A stretch of 62,771 nt of DNA. It comes from Darksidea phi (Eukaryota > Ascomycota > Dothideomycetes > Pleosporales > Lentitheciaceae). How positions within the stretch are numbered: the stretch's first letter is position 1; every line of letters starts with the position of its first letter. The translations under genes and the position numbers were made by a program. The notes under the pieces are model-generated. The model had not been told where the DNA came from. It searched no databases and saw nothing but the letters and a program-made list of their open reading frames with translations. Of this stretch, positions 1-12,647 are shown in pieces. The stretch spans positions 1 to 62,771 of the forward strand of contig JASJFT010000249.1 of NCBI GenBank assembly GCA_030770425.1. The letters are read 5' to 3'.

Positions 1-1450
1 TAGGTTCTACTATAAATAGGAAGAAAGCTAAGCTTAATAAGCGCCCCCCGCTTATATAAGCTACCCCTTTCTTTATAATAATAAGTATAGCTTATTAATT
101 ATTCTTCCTTTAATTATTACTTTAACTATACTTTTATATATTTTAAAAATCTTTATTACTAATTTTTTTAATAGGACTATTTCTTTAGCTACTAAACTTT
201 TCTTTAAGATCTTAACTTTCTTAACTTCTACTAATAATAAATAGTCTAGGTAGATAAATATCTTAGTTAGTAGCTCTTTCTCTAGTACGTTATAGTAAAG
301 ACGGAAGCTAGTTAAAGTCTTTATTTAAATAGTATTCCTCTAAATAGTCTAAAGATTAGTAAATAGAGCTTTAATTTCGTCGTCTAGCTTATTACTTATA
401 TTAAAGGTAATATTTATTATCTTATTATATAAGACTAGTTATTTAGTTTTATCTATAGATTTTATATCTAATACTACTATTATAGCGAATAGTAATACTT
501 AGTATAGCTAAAATTTCTTATAGACGGCTCTATAGACTACTTATTATAGTATATTAAGTAAAGACTTAATCGTAATCTATATTAGTCTACCGACGTTATA
601 TAGACTAATCTTATCTAGTAGCTATAGTATAGATTTATTATCTATAGTATCTTTAATAGTAATAGTATTAGGGCTTATATTCCTAAGGGCGTATAGTTAT
701 ATTACTTCTATTACTTTAATATACTATATTACTATACTTATAAGACTATTAAATATACTATATAACTATACTAGTTTATACTCTACCTACTTTTATTTCT
801 ATTTAGTAGTATTTAGTTTATCTTCTAACTTCTTTATTTTCTCTTTAAGTTCCTCTATCTTTTTTTTAAGTTCTTTTATCTTTTCTTCTAACTCTTTTAC
901 TTTTTCTTTTTTAATATCGGGCTTTTCTATTAACTTAGCCGGTATAGTTATAGATAGAGTCTTAGTCGTTATTATTAAGATTACTATAGTAGAGTCGACC
1001 GCTATCTTCTAGATTACTAGCTATTATTCTAGCTCTAATATACTTATTATATTAATATTTATATTAATTATCTTATTAGTCTAGATTATCTTATCTACGT
1101 TATTTATTCTATTAGTATTACTAGTATTACTAGTATTATTAGCGTCTTATTATATTAATTACGAATATTACTCTTCTATTATCTTTATTTTTAAAGATAT
1201 ATTTACTATCGTCGACCTAGTTTATTTAAACTTTAGATTATTAGTATCTATAATATTTATAATCTATAACTAGTTTATTTTCTATATAGATATTATCGTA
1301 GACGGGTACTTTATTCTAGATATTCTAAATAAAGCTAGATTATAGTTTAGTAGTATTAATATTATAGATATTATAGGCTTATATAGATTTATATATAGTA
1401 ATTTATATATTATTTACTATAATATATAATAAAGGTAAATTATCCGTAAG
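1..1450 (-). pseudogene. Gag-like coiled-coil frame, broken by RIP
   Basis: On the minus strand a frame with only TAA/TAG breaks of the RIP kind runs through here. Its clearest part, about 918 down to 805, reads as a Lys/Glu/Leu/Ile heptad series (KELEEKIKELKKKIEELKEK and onward), a long coiled coil of the sort common in retroelement Gag proteins. A Pro/Lys-containing linker lies upstream (about 960-920) and the frame continues past the coil to the window edge. No protease, reverse transcriptase or zinc knuckle is visible; Cys and His codons could not have survived RIP. The pol part, if any, would lie left of the window. I do not recognise the family. The strand is supported by the heptads; the identity as Gag is inferred. 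Confidence 0.4.
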
Positions 1451-2090
1451 TAGTATAATATTTAGTAGTTTATAGCTATTTATATAATATAATAGTTATT
1501 AGATATTTCTTAAGATAAAAGTATTATACTATCTTATATTATTTATAATAAGAGTAGTATATAGGTATATATATATACTTTTTCTATATAATACTAATAT
1601 AAGTTATAGTTTTTACCTATTAAGTTCTAGTACTATTATTATTTTAATTAATAGTAGATAGGTAGTTAAAATTTATTATATAAGATAAATTCTAGGTATA
1701 TAATATTATACTATTACTTTTAACTATACTATTAGAATATATTATTATTATTATAAAAACTTACTTAGAATACTAAAAAGTAAATATTACTAAATTACTT
1801 AAAATAATAATACTAGAAAAAGGATATATATATAGATATTAGTTTAGCTAGTAAGATAAAACTTATACTTATATAAGCTATCTCTATTAGAATTATAATA
1901 CCTTAATATAATACTACTAGTAAGATAATATATCTAGGTACTATTATCTTCTAGTTTCTATTACTATTTTATTTAATAGTAGATATATCTACTACGGACG
2001 TCCTCTATATTAGTTTTACTAAAACTCTTCTTTAGATATAGTAGCTACTAGTCCTAGTATCTATAGCGCTTTATTTAGATTAAGTCTCTT
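1451..2090. other. AT-rich stretch without recognisable feature
   Basis: RIP-saturated sequence between the Gag-like frame and the chromodomain end of element A1. It should contain the 3' untranslated region and LTR of A1, but I find no matching partner LTR near the other end of A1 (after about 7690), so no boundary can be set. Confidence 0.3.
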
Positions 2091-2159
2091 AGACCTCCGA
2101 GTATTTATTTCTACTATTAAGTATTATCCTAGCTTTTTTTATAGAATAGTCTAAATTAT

Positions 2160-2370
2160 CTTTTTCTTAGATATCTTTAAATATATAGTATTATATTCTA
2201 CTATTAGTTCTTTTATATTTTATAGATCTTTAATATTATACTATTAATTATATATATTATCCTATTCTTTTTATTAGACTAGATATTATACTCGTTCTAT
2301 ATACTTATCTACTTATTAGGTAAGAAATTACTTAATTTTATATTCTAAAAACTCTTCGTCTACCGCGGCT
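2160..2370 (-). pseudogene. Chromodomain at the end of A1 Pol, RIP-broken
   Basis: The minus-strand frame reads a pattern typical of a chromodomain: an acidic/aromatic start, then YLV followed by positions where Trp and Lys-Gly-Tyr would be expected, then an NIKDL-like helix and an acidic tail. This is where chromoviruses carry the domain, after integrase. Such domains steer integration to marked heterochromatin. Trp codons are stops here, as RIP predicts (TGG to TAG). The call rests on spacing and flanking residues, not on intact aromatic cage residues. Confidence 0.5.
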
Positions 2371-3780
2371 ACTAGTTCTTAGCGAATCTCGATTTTCCTA
2401 TTAAAGAGATCTATTTTAGGTAGTAATAGTTTAATTTATATAACTAAAACTACTAGGTAAATTCTTATATATTTAAATAGCTTTAACTTATAGATATTCT
2501 TACTAATCTTTATAATAATCTTAAGTAGTTCTATTTATTAGATATTAAGCTTTTTATTTAGATACCTATATATATAATATCTATAGTAAAGTTTTAATAT
2601 TATCTAGTCTTTAACCTTTAGCTAAAGGGCTTTATATCGTTTATTATACTAATACTTTATATTAATATTAGTAAAAGCTAATACTTTATATAATATATCT
2701 TAGTATTAAAGATAAAGGTTAGTATAGTCTACTAGAGGTAGGTCTACTAGTATTATTAATAGGTCGTAGGTATTAAAATCTTAGATTTATTCTATAGATA
2801 AAATACTAGTAGATACGTTAGATATACTATTTATTATAAACTTAATAAATAGTAGAGTACTAACTTAGTCCTTATTAGGATTAGCTATATAGAAATATTA
2901 AAGTACTACCTCTACTATTTAATTTATTCTCTTAGATTTACTATTAGTCTATAGGTACTATACTATACTAAATAAGAATATTACTTTAGTAGACTTAAGT
3001 ATATACTTCTATAGCTTATTTAAAAAATATTAGTCTCTATTAGATATAATTCCTCGTAGAAAATCCTATTCTTAATTAATAAGAGTTCTAATTAGGGCTA
3101 TACCCTACTCTTCTACTATCTACTTAATTATTCCTAGTATAAATAGGATCCGCTTAGATTCCTTATAGATAGTAGTTATTAAAGTATTAAAGACTATAGT
3201 ACTAGCTAGTAATCTAGTTATAATATCTATAGTAATAGTAAAATATAATTATCCTAGGCTTAATATTAGTTCTAGGCTACTATATAGCTTATAATATTCT
3301 ATTCTATTCTAAATATAGACTAGATAATACTTAATATAGATTTTTAGAAGTTTAGCTATTTTTCTAATAAAAACTACTCTACGTAGCCTTTTATAGGTCT
3401 AGTAGTAATCTAGATAAAAATATTAGTTATATACTTACTTAAATACTTTCTTAGCTATAGCTTTAGAAATATATAGCTATTTTATATAGTCTATTTAGTC
3501 CTAATAATATAGTAAGTCTACTTTTTTAATAAAAGTTAATCCTTTTAGAGGCCGATCTTACTCCTTAGAATTCTTAAGCTCTCTATTAATAACTTTTAGT
3601 ATCTTCTACTAATATATATTCTTATTATATACTTTCTTTAAATACTCTTTAAAATTATTAGTTATATCTATAAGGATAATATTAAAAGTATATATATTAC
3701 TTATTATCTATTTATCTAAGAAATAGACTATATCCTAGATAATAAGTCTATAAAGATCGTACTCGTTATTTTATTATTAG

Positions 3781-3840
3781 AATATCTATTAGAATATCTA
3801 TTAGAATACCTATTATAATATCTATTATAATATCTATTAA
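3781..3840 (-). repeat. 12-bp tandem repeat, five units, in A1
   Basis: Five consecutive 12-bp units close to aatatctattag/t. The equivalent place in A2 (47382-47429) has four units. Twelve bases is four codons, so the repeat number could change without shifting the old minus-strand Pol frame. Confidence 0.8.
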
Positions 3841-4849
3841 ATACTCGATTATAAATTAGATTTTACTCTTATCTACTATACTTCTATTAACTAGTAGCTA
3901 GTACTAGTACTATATACGTATTCTAGGTTCTTAATTATATCTATTTTTAGATCTACTTTTATTATCTTATCTTATAGACGGCTAAGGGTATCTAGTATAT
4001 AATATATTTAACTAGACTAATATTATATCTTAATATTTAGGAATTATTAAAGGTATTAAGTATAGTATATTAGCTATAGGTTTAATTAATCGGCGAATAT
4101 CGACGTAAGTAACTTTTAATAGAATATTATAGTTACTACTAAATAATTTATAAATATATAATATTTTTATACTCCTAAGATAGTATAATAGAGCTTCTTT
4201 ACTATTTATATTACTACTAATATTTCTAGCTTCGTTAGCTAGTAGTTTTTCTTAGTAGTTAAGAGTTATTTTAATAGGAATATTATTAGTTAGATTAAGC
4301 CTTTAGGAAAATCCTTTACTTTCTTTAACTATACCGTAGGTCTATTATCTATACCTTTAAATCCTAGTAGAATAGAGATTACTTCTATATTAGATTCTAG
4401 ATTATTAACTATATAATATATAAATATATTAAAACCCTATTCTTTAGATATATTAACGTTAATATATAGAGGACGATTAGAATTAGTATAGAATAGCTTA
4501 ATATTTTTAATAAACTCGTATTATAATATATTAAAAGCTATCTATAGGTCTAGATTATCTTTAATTAGAATTTATTCTCTAAATTTTTTATACTAGAACT
4601 TACCCTAAGACGCGAAGTAGAGAAGTTCTATTTTAAGATCCTATAATAGGTCTAATAGCTAGATATAATAAGGGTATTTATCTCTTAAGTAACTAGCTAA
4701 GCCTATATAGATTTCTAATTAAGTGGTATTTTTAAAAAACTTTAGGTCTTAAAAAGTAGTAATTCTTTTATCTATAGTTAAAAGTTTAAATATATCGACC
4801 TTCTAGCCTAAAATTATAATAGTTAGATATCTAATATAATATTTTTTAG

Positions 4850-5600
4850 CTAAAAGTAAGAAATAGAGGTAATCTAGTCTAGTAAATACCTAGTATAGAT
4901 ATAATTAGTATTCTTTTAGACTATTTAAGAAAATAATAAAATTATTAATATAGACTTAAATAAATAGGAAATCTTATATAATATCTTCTATTTAATATTA
5001 GATATATTAAATAGAGTTAATATAACCTATAATAGCGACGTATAATAGCTCTTAACCTTAATAACTATTAATAACTAGCTTATAGCGATCTTTCTTAACT
5101 ATTAACTATTAATAGAAAAAATTAATATTATTAATAATACTAATATAGAAAGTTCCCTTAAGATCCTAGATAATATCTAATTACTTTTGTAGTAGATAAG
5201 AGTCTTTTACTACTACTTTATTTAATACTCGTAGATTAACTATAGAGTATCCTTTACGCGAAATATTCCTATTTTTATTAACTATAGTTTTCTAAGTAAT
5301 AAATACTAAATAACTAAAATATATATATTAGGTTATCTAGGATATTTTTCTATCTTAATAAAGCTTATTAAATAATTCGTTTACTAATAATTATTCCTTA
5401 GGTATTAGATTATATAGGCGAATATTAAGTTTTATATTTTTCTATTTAGATATAAGTAGAATTCTTATATAATTTTCTTTTAAGATATTTACTATAGAAG
5501 CTTTATCTATAAATAATATAAGAAATTATTTATAGATAGATACTAAGATTCTTATATTATCTAAGTATTCCGTCCTAAAGATAGTAATACTATTTAGTAG
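4850..5600 (-). pseudogene. Gypsy reverse transcriptase of A1, RIP-broken
   Basis: The minus-strand frame reads the standard order of a Gypsy reverse transcriptase: a start with basic and aromatic residues, a VNLRVLNKVV-like block (where VDxRxLNK is usual), a SYLL block (usual SYPLP), and the catalytic box at 4941-4952, which now reads YINN in place of YxDD. Both Asp-to-Asn changes are G-to-A, the RIP change on the coding strand. Trp, Gln and His positions appear as stops or Tyr. The enzyme made cDNA from element RNA; this copy cannot. Confidence 0.8.
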
Positions 5601-7690
5601 AGTCGTCTTAATATTTGTTAACTATAGTTTAATATATAGGGTAGAGTTATTTAGATTTACTTTTACTATTTCTATAAGATAGATTTCTATTATAGATAAG
5701 TTTTATAGCTACTAGTTTAGTACTTCTAGTCTAGTAAAAGTAATACTAACCTCTAACTTTTTATTAATCTAATAGTATCCGTCTATATTTAATAGTATAG
5801 TATAGTCTAGATATATATTATACTAGATAGTAATATATTTATAAATATTATTTTAAAAAAGAATATACGTTAATTTAGAATTTAATATACCTTAGTAACT
5901 AGTTACGTAATAAAAAGCTATATACTAGAGTTAAAAGTCTAAGTTATAGTCTTCTAATAATTCTCTTAACTTAATCTTAATATATTATACTAAAAATATA
6001 GGTATAATAGTATTCTTAGTATATAAGATTTTATATATTTTAGATAAAGATTTCTTAAATATAAACTAGATTAGGACTCTAGCTTACTAATAATTTAGAA
6101 AAATTATTTCTTCTACGTTTATATTAATAGTAACTTACTTAGATTCTAGAATATCTATATCTATTAGAAGTTCTAGTTCTAAGCTCTTTACTATACGTAT
6201 AGTAATATTAATAGTTATTAAAATATCTATCTCTTTTATATTAATAGTAAATAGATATACTTTTTTATATATATATAATCTTAATTTATACTATTCTTTA
6301 TTAAGTCCTTTTAATAGAAGTAGTTTATTAAAAAGTCTAACTATTATATATAGTAAGAAGTATTTTTAGAATATCTTATTAATAAGTATAATTAATACTT
6401 CTATATCTAGAGTAATAGTAGTTATATCTCTATTAAAGTAGAATATTACTTTTACCTTAAGATATTACTAATATTACTATCTATTTAAATTTATTGGATA
6501 ATTATATATTAATAATTATATAATAGAGATATTAGTTATCTACTATATATTATTAGTATTTATAATTACTTAATTATTAATAAAGGGACTATTAATCTAG
6601 TATTTCTAGTTTAATACTACGTATACTAATATAGTTCTATTTTATCTTTAGAGCTTACTTATATTTACGAGGCCCTTTTATTTTTTATTTCTACTATTCT
6701 ATTATTATTAGATTCTTTAGCTAATATAAAATGTCTAGTATCTTATAAGTATTTATATAGCTAATTATTAGATATAAATATAGTCTAATAGTTATAGTAT
6801 ATATAAAATAGTAGTTAATACTCTCTCTTAAAACTAATAAATTTAGATTTTATAAATACTATATAAGTATATATAAAAGGGTCTACTACTTTAAGATTAT
6901 AGTCTAGAAGATAAAAAGATTTAGATTTCTTATCTTACTAGAATATTCCGAACTTAAGTATAGTTTTCTTCTCTAGTTTATTATTTAATTTATCTTTTAG
7001 CTACTTATTATTATATAGACTCTATTATTTATCTTCTTCTTATTACTTATTCTATTTAATATTAATATTAAATATATAGTTTCTAAGGACGAAGTTTTTA
7101 CTACCTCTTTACTAGTTTAACTAACTAGTTTACTACTTTAGCTAGTAATAGGAGGTTCTCTATCTAGTATATTATCTATTTTCTTTTTCTTAAGCTACTA
7201 TTTATATAGCTTATAGTAGTTACTAAGTATTTATATTAGACTTATTAAACTATATAGGTTTATATCCTTAATAATTCTAATTCTATTACTCTTATTCTAA
7301 GTTATTATTATAGCTCTAATATCTAGCTAATAGTCGGTATTAAGTTTATTAGTACGGTAATCTTATAGAGTTAGATATAAATAATTAGTTAAATAAGTAA
7401 CTTAGAATATATAAATTTAATTTCTCTTTAACTTTTTATTACTAAACTCTTATTTAATTCTTAAGCTATTAGAGAAAAGTTTCGAAATATATAGTCGAAT
7501 TACTAGTAGAGTCTAGTATAGAGAGCTAAATATTAGAATTAAGTTTATAAAAAATAGTTTAAATCTACTTATACTTATCTCGTTCTAGCTAATTATAGCT
7601 AATATTCTATAAATTATATACGATATTTATTATAAAGGTTTTAATAGAATTTTTTATAATAATATCTTATATAGTATACTTATAACTCTT

Positions 7691-10600
7691 TAGATCTATA
7701 TAGATATCTACTATATTATACTTAAACTTATAGTTAAGTAGAATTATTTAATTATCTATATTATATCTACTATAAAGATAGATATATATACTATTTATAA
7801 GGATACTATTATACTATATCTATATACTATCTCTTAGATATTTCTAGAGATATATCCTTATAATATAGTTAGAATATATTATAGTTATAGCTTAGACTAT
7901 ATTTATAAAATAGTAGATATTTTTATATATAATCTTTCTCTAGTTAATATATATACTATTATTATCTATATTTTATAATTTAGGATCGAAGTACCTAATA
8001 TCTACGTCTTAGAAATAGATATCTCTATCTATAGTCTTAATATAATTAGCTTACTTATTTATCTTCTCTTCTATTAAAAATATAATATAGAAACTATTAT
8101 TATATACTACGAGTATTCCTCTTATACCTAGTACTATTTCCTCTACTCTAGTTACTATTCTATATCTCTAGTCTAGTATTCTATACTAACTATATAGAGA
8201 AATATCTAGGCCTATTATAGTTTATTTCTATAGCTACTACTAAGATAGAACTCGTTCTAAGTATTTATATAATATATACGAGGTCTATATATTTTATAGT
8301 CTTACTATCTATAGTAGTATCTATATTATAGCTAGTTAATCTACTATAGCTTATAGATATAGTAGATTATTACTTTTATATAGTATTATAGTAGGTTATT
8401 ACTACTATTACTACTATACTTAAATTAGTTATCTAGGTTAGTTTAAATATCTAAATATATTTTATAAAGATATATAGCTATAGATATATTAGATATTTAT
8501 TAATAAAGGTATACTACTACTATATAATAAAGGTATAATAGTTAATTCTATATTTTTCTAATAGGGGAAGTCTTATAATAGTTATAAGGTTTACTATAGA
8601 AAACCTATTATTTAAAGTAAATCTAGTAATTACTCTTATTTACGTTACTTATTAGCTACTATTTATTATTAAACTAGTAGAGCTAATACTACTTTTATAA
8701 CTTTACTTAATAATAGTATAATAAGATTTAAGAAGTCTATAGTTATAGTATTCGATCTATATAGTATATATCTAGGCTATAGATTATTTACTATACTCTA
8801 TTCTCTATATAATCCTATAGATCTTATTTACTTATTTCTTATCTATATCTTCTTAAGCTATATTACTATTCTTTATAATTTACTTATCTTTCTTTCTAAA
8901 CTAGATAGCTTTATCTATTATTAAGTATCTTATAAGGGAAAATTATAGACTAACTTACTATAAATAGGGACTTAGTAAAAGGGCGACGTCTATAATATTA
9001 GTAACGTAGGTACTAGTCTTAATATAGTATCTTCTCTTTAAGTATTTAGAGTAGTTAGTATATTCCTTATAAGACTATTAATCTTCTTTTTTAATACTAC
9101 TTTAATACTATTTATAAGATTTTATAAAGTCTTTATCTAAGTCTTTATAAAGCTAGTAGGTTTAAGCTATACGAGATTTTATACTATAACTTATTTAGCT
9201 CTTCGTTACTACTATTTAGTAGAGTTTCTAGTTAATAATAATATTCTCTTATAAACTATTTATAGGTATAACTCTAGTCTAGATATATTAGCTATAGCTC
9301 GTTCGTCTACTACTATTTATTTACTTTAGTAGATCTTTTTTAGTTCTTACCTTCTTTAAATATCTTCGAATATTTTAATACTATTATAAATATTATTTAA
9401 TATAGACTAGACGCGCTAGGTATACTAGACTAGTTCTACTAATAGTTTAGTATATAGCTCGTTATAAGATTCTTAAATATCTTATACTAATAAGCTTAAT
9501 TCCTTAAATAATCCTAGTATATTATAGTAAGTATACTAGACTTATATTTACTATTACTTTACTTCTTTCTTAAAGTTATTATATAGCCGTTATTCTTCTT
9601 CTATATAATTAGCTATATATATAGCTTATAGTAGAATAGACTATCTAATCCTTATTATTAATAGCTTTTTTAACTTATTCTACGTATTTACTAATATTAA
9701 AAATAGACTAGAAATACTTTATATTATAGGATTTTTACTTATTCTTTATTAAAAGAGTATAGAGGTTAGTCGTAGAGTAGAATATAAGGTAAAAGGATTA
9801 GTATTAATTATAAAGATAGTTCTTTATTATCTAAAAGATTAGTCTACTAAAGATAGTTAGTTTAGACTAACGAATCGTCTAATATCTTTAATAGTAGGTT
9901 ATTAGGTTCCTAAGGCGGGACCTTTATATAATATAGTTATTAACGACTAATCTATTATATCTAATTAGTTTAGCTAATCTAATACTATAATTTTTATTAA
10001 ATTACTTATTCTTATTAATATATAGTCTAGTAGTAGAGTCTCTTCCTATAAATAAGACTTAAGTATAGTTTTAAAATCTCTATATTATAGTCGTTTAAGT
10101 AAAAACTATAACTATATCCTTTAAATAGATAGTTCCTCTAAGATTTCTAAGAAGATTAGAATAGTTAGGTCTAAAATTAGTTTATTAATTCTAACTAGAT
10201 ATTCTTATCTCTACCGTTAAAATAGCTAGTAATAGATAAGAGAACTAGTACTTTCTACTAACTAGTTAATACTAGTCTTAACGACCTTCTTATCTAATAT
10301 CTTATTAACTTAGAGTAACTATCGAAATAGATAGTTAAGTCCTAGGGCGTCTTTATTACTAGATAGGTAGTCTATTAATAATAATAAAAATAGTAGAGGA
10401 TAGAGTTTAGTAATAGTATAGATATACTTCTATACTATCTTAATAAATATCCTTCTATATTTAAGGTTATAATTAGTAAACTAAATAAGTTAGTAGACTA
10501 GCTATACTACTAATAGGGGTAGCTCTAAGAGTAGATAGATTACTATCTTATTAATTACTAATAATATACTATCTTTAGAGGTAGCCGCTAGCTTAAATAT

Positions 10601-11275
10601 TATAGAACTAGTAATAGGATATTTTCTAGTCTATTAGTTAATATAGATAGGATATAGATAAATATATTATAGAGAGGTACTAGTATTAAAGAGATATAAA
10701 AGAGTATAATAGAGTAATAGTATAAGAGTAGAGGTAGTATAGATAAAAGTATTTATTTAGTACTAGATAATTAGTAAATAATAATATCTAGTAACTACCT
10801 TATATTTATAATTAGTAGTTAGTATATAATATATCTAAAAGAAGCTTATCTATTAAATAGTAGGAACTTTAGTAGGTATAAATAAGTATTTCTATCTAAT
10901 TAAAATATATTAAATTCTAATAGAGAATATCTTTAAGAGTACGTATAACTATTAATATCCATCGATTTTTAAATTAACGACGATCTAGATAGTACTTATT
11001 ATATATTTAGTTCTATTAGATATATAACCCTACTAGTATATTATATATATATTATTTCTACTATCTTTAATTAGTTTAGTAATAAGTCTAATATCTTAAT
11101 AATACTTAAACTAATACTAGTATAATACCTTAAGAATACTAAGCTAATACTTACTCTTAAACGTCTTAGACCTAATTACTAATAGTTTAAATAGTTACTA
11201 TAGGTATAGTAATAATATATAGTTTTAGTAGTAGTAGGACTATCTACTTGTATACTTTAGATTTAACGTTAAGAG
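7691..11275. other. Unassigned RIP-degraded stretch, possibly coding
   Basis: About 3.6 kb without a recognisable reverse transcriptase, integrase or LTR pair. One plus-strand frame from about 8690 to 11280 is interrupted only by TAA/TAG. A minus-strand frame around 8550-9170 also reads as a Lys/Asp/Tyr-rich, Gag-like protein (for instance KDLDKDFIKSY). Because TGA cannot exist here, long quasi-open frames are less telling than usual. The minus-strand reading has the charged composition expected of a protein; the plus reading is Leu/Ile/Ser rich, as antisense frames often are. It may be the Gag half of A1 or a separate repeat. Confidence 0.3.
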
Positions 11276-11280
11276 ACTTA

Positions 11281-11715
11281 TATTATAACCCTAGGATTAG
11301 AAGGATACGGGGTAAGCTCTAATATAACTAGAATAGCCGAGCTACGCTTAGTTAGTAATCTAATATTACGTAACTTAGAAGTTATAGAAGTTACTAAGAT
11401 AATAACTTCTATAACTACTATAGAAGTTATAGAAGCTATAGAAGTTACTACTTCTACTACTACTACTACTACCTTAAGGAATAAGGACGGGTATAAGAAG
11501 GCGGAGAATCTCTTAGACTTTCTATTTTAATTCCTTATAGTTAATTCTCTTTAGTTTATCTAACGCTTACGAATAAGACTAGCTCTTTTCTTAAGTAGTT
11601 ATTCTAATAATAGAATTTATTAACTTAACCTTAACCTATTAAAACCTAATAGTATAATAAACGTACTATTAGCCCTAATCTAGATCCCGTATTAAAGTAC
11701 GTACAACGTATAATA
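11281..11715 (+). repeat. Solo LTR of family LTR1, with target duplication
   Basis: A 435-bp LTR starting tattataaccc (before RIP, TGTTACAACCC) and ending cgtataata (before RIP, ...CAACA-like). It is flanked by identical 5-bp repeats, actta, at 11276-11280 and 11716-11720. No internal element sequence adjoins it, so it is a solo LTR left by recombination between two LTRs. The same LTR occurs at 13345-13779 and 34703-35092 (reverse) and 62005-62439, with a relative at 51273-51707. This copy keeps many CpG sites. It contains repeated gttatagaa/ttctataac motifs in both directions, able to form a hairpin. Confidence 0.9.
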
Positions 11716-11720
11716 ACTTA

Positions 11721-11934
11721 CTCTAAGAACCTATAGTTTAAACTACTTAAAGCTACTATTTATTAAACTTATCTATAAAAGGTATTATCTTTTAAATAGA
11801 TTATATATTTATTAACTAACTTATTAGGTCTAGGGGGCTACTATATAGACTTTAGCTATATAGTTCTAGCTATATAACCCTAGCTATATAGACTAGTACT
11901 ATAGGCTAGCTATACTATATACTATCGTCTATAA
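11721..11934. other. Short unassigned spacer with agctatata motifs
   Basis: RIP-saturated sequence between the solo LTR and the start of the recognisable part of F. From about 11850 to 11930 the words agctatatag and agctatata recur several times at irregular spacing. No feature is recognised. Confidence 0.4.
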
Positions 11935-12437
11935 TAGTTAATTTAAAGAAATTTAAGAAAGAACTATTATTACTACTTAACGTCCCTCTATTAACTAAAC
12001 TAAATTATAAATCTTTTAATTTCTTTAATATTTATCTTATATAAGCTATAATCTTTATATAATTTTATAAATAATCTAATATAAAAGCTATCTATATTAT
12101 ATAAAATAAGCTAGATTAAGTACTTAAAATATTACTAAAGAATAAAGAAGACTAAATTCTAAATCTTATTAAAGAAGAATTTAAAGGTATTCTAGATAGT
12201 AAAATTATAATAAATCTTTTAGATAAGTTTTTACTATAGTTTTATAAATTTCTTACTAACTATAAATATACCCTATACCTTTAAGATATTAAAGAATTAG
12301 ATATTAATAAGTTTCTAGTAGGAAAACTACCTCTATCTAATAACGAGCTAAAAAAGAAACTTCTAGAATAGTTAAGGAATATAGTTACTAGATTTCTTTT
12401 TAAAAAAGTAAATAAACTTTTACTAAGATAAGTATAA
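11935..12437 (+). pseudogene. 5' fragment of Gypsy element F (before the RT)
   Basis: This is the plus-strand counterpart of element G at about 27105-26590 (reverse), matching nearly base for base apart from RIP-type changes. In G this segment leads directly into the reverse transcriptase, so here it is the protease/RT-leader part of Pol. The frame reads LDINKFLVGKLPLSNNEL and similar. It stops at 12437, where element T begins; the same frame resumes at 35232. The upstream half of F (Gag and 5' LTR) is missing. Confidence 0.75.
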
Positions 12438-12470
12438 TATTAATAAAAGATTTATTATAAAATTACGTAG
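12438..12470 (+). repeat. Left terminal inverted repeat of T
   Basis: 33 bp starting tattaataaaag and ending ttacgtag. It pairs with the reverse complement of 35198-35231 at roughly 27 of 33 positions, counted by eye. Confidence 0.55.
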
Positions 12471-12578
12471 CTAGTAGATAGTCTATATCTATAGTATATA
12501 TACTCTATACTCTCTATACCCCTAATACTACTTAATATTACTTAATATTACTTAAGGCTCCCTACGACTAGTCGCTAG

Positions 12579-12620
12579 ATTGCATGGCTCTAGCAGGCCT
12601 AGCATGCCTGGCACGTTCGG
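12579..12620. other. CA/TG-rich island that escaped RIP
   Basis: Eight CA or TG dinucleotides occur within about 34 bases here (12581-12613), including two ATGs on the plus strand. The kilobases on either side have almost none. The patch includes the palindromes aggcct and gcatgc. It lies in the left arm of T. I see no coding or RNA feature in it. See the corresponding finding. Confidence 0.75.
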
Positions 12621-12647
12621 AATAGGTTCGGAATAGGTTCGGGATAG
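12615..12647 (+). repeat. 11-bp tandem repeat next to the island
   Basis: Three units of gttcggaatag (the third has gttcgggatag), followed by a partial fourth starting attcgg. The repeat is GC-richer than its surroundings and adjoins the RIP-free patch. Confidence 0.85.

Larger units (their letters stand above)
2091..7690 (-). mobile_element. Gypsy-type LTR retrotransposon relic A1
   Basis: A minus-strand Gypsy (Metaviridae-like) relic. Reading from right to left it holds a probable Gag/protease region (about 7690-5700), reverse transcriptase (about 5600-4850), an RNase H/integrase stretch (about 4700-2400) and a terminal chromodomain (about 2370-2160). The part 3106-7677 is a direct repeat of 46711-51272 (A2), with the same layout and few gaps. 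A1 keeps more CpG than A2: around 4090 it has several CG dinucleotides where A2 (around 47680) has only TA/CA-derived bases. No LTR pair was found, so both outer limits are estimates. All frames are disrupted by RIP-type stops. Confidence 0.75.

Noticed and set aside
3781..3840. CRISPR-like array
   Set aside because: The 12-bp units are contiguous without spacers, lie in a Pol frame and recur with four units in A2; this is a simple tandem repeat.
8690..11275. A large plus-strand host gene destroyed by RIP
   Set aside because: The frame is long only because TGA cannot occur. It is Leu/Ile/Ser-rich, has no domain I recognise, and minus-strand frames in the same place look more protein-like. 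Not supported as a gene call.
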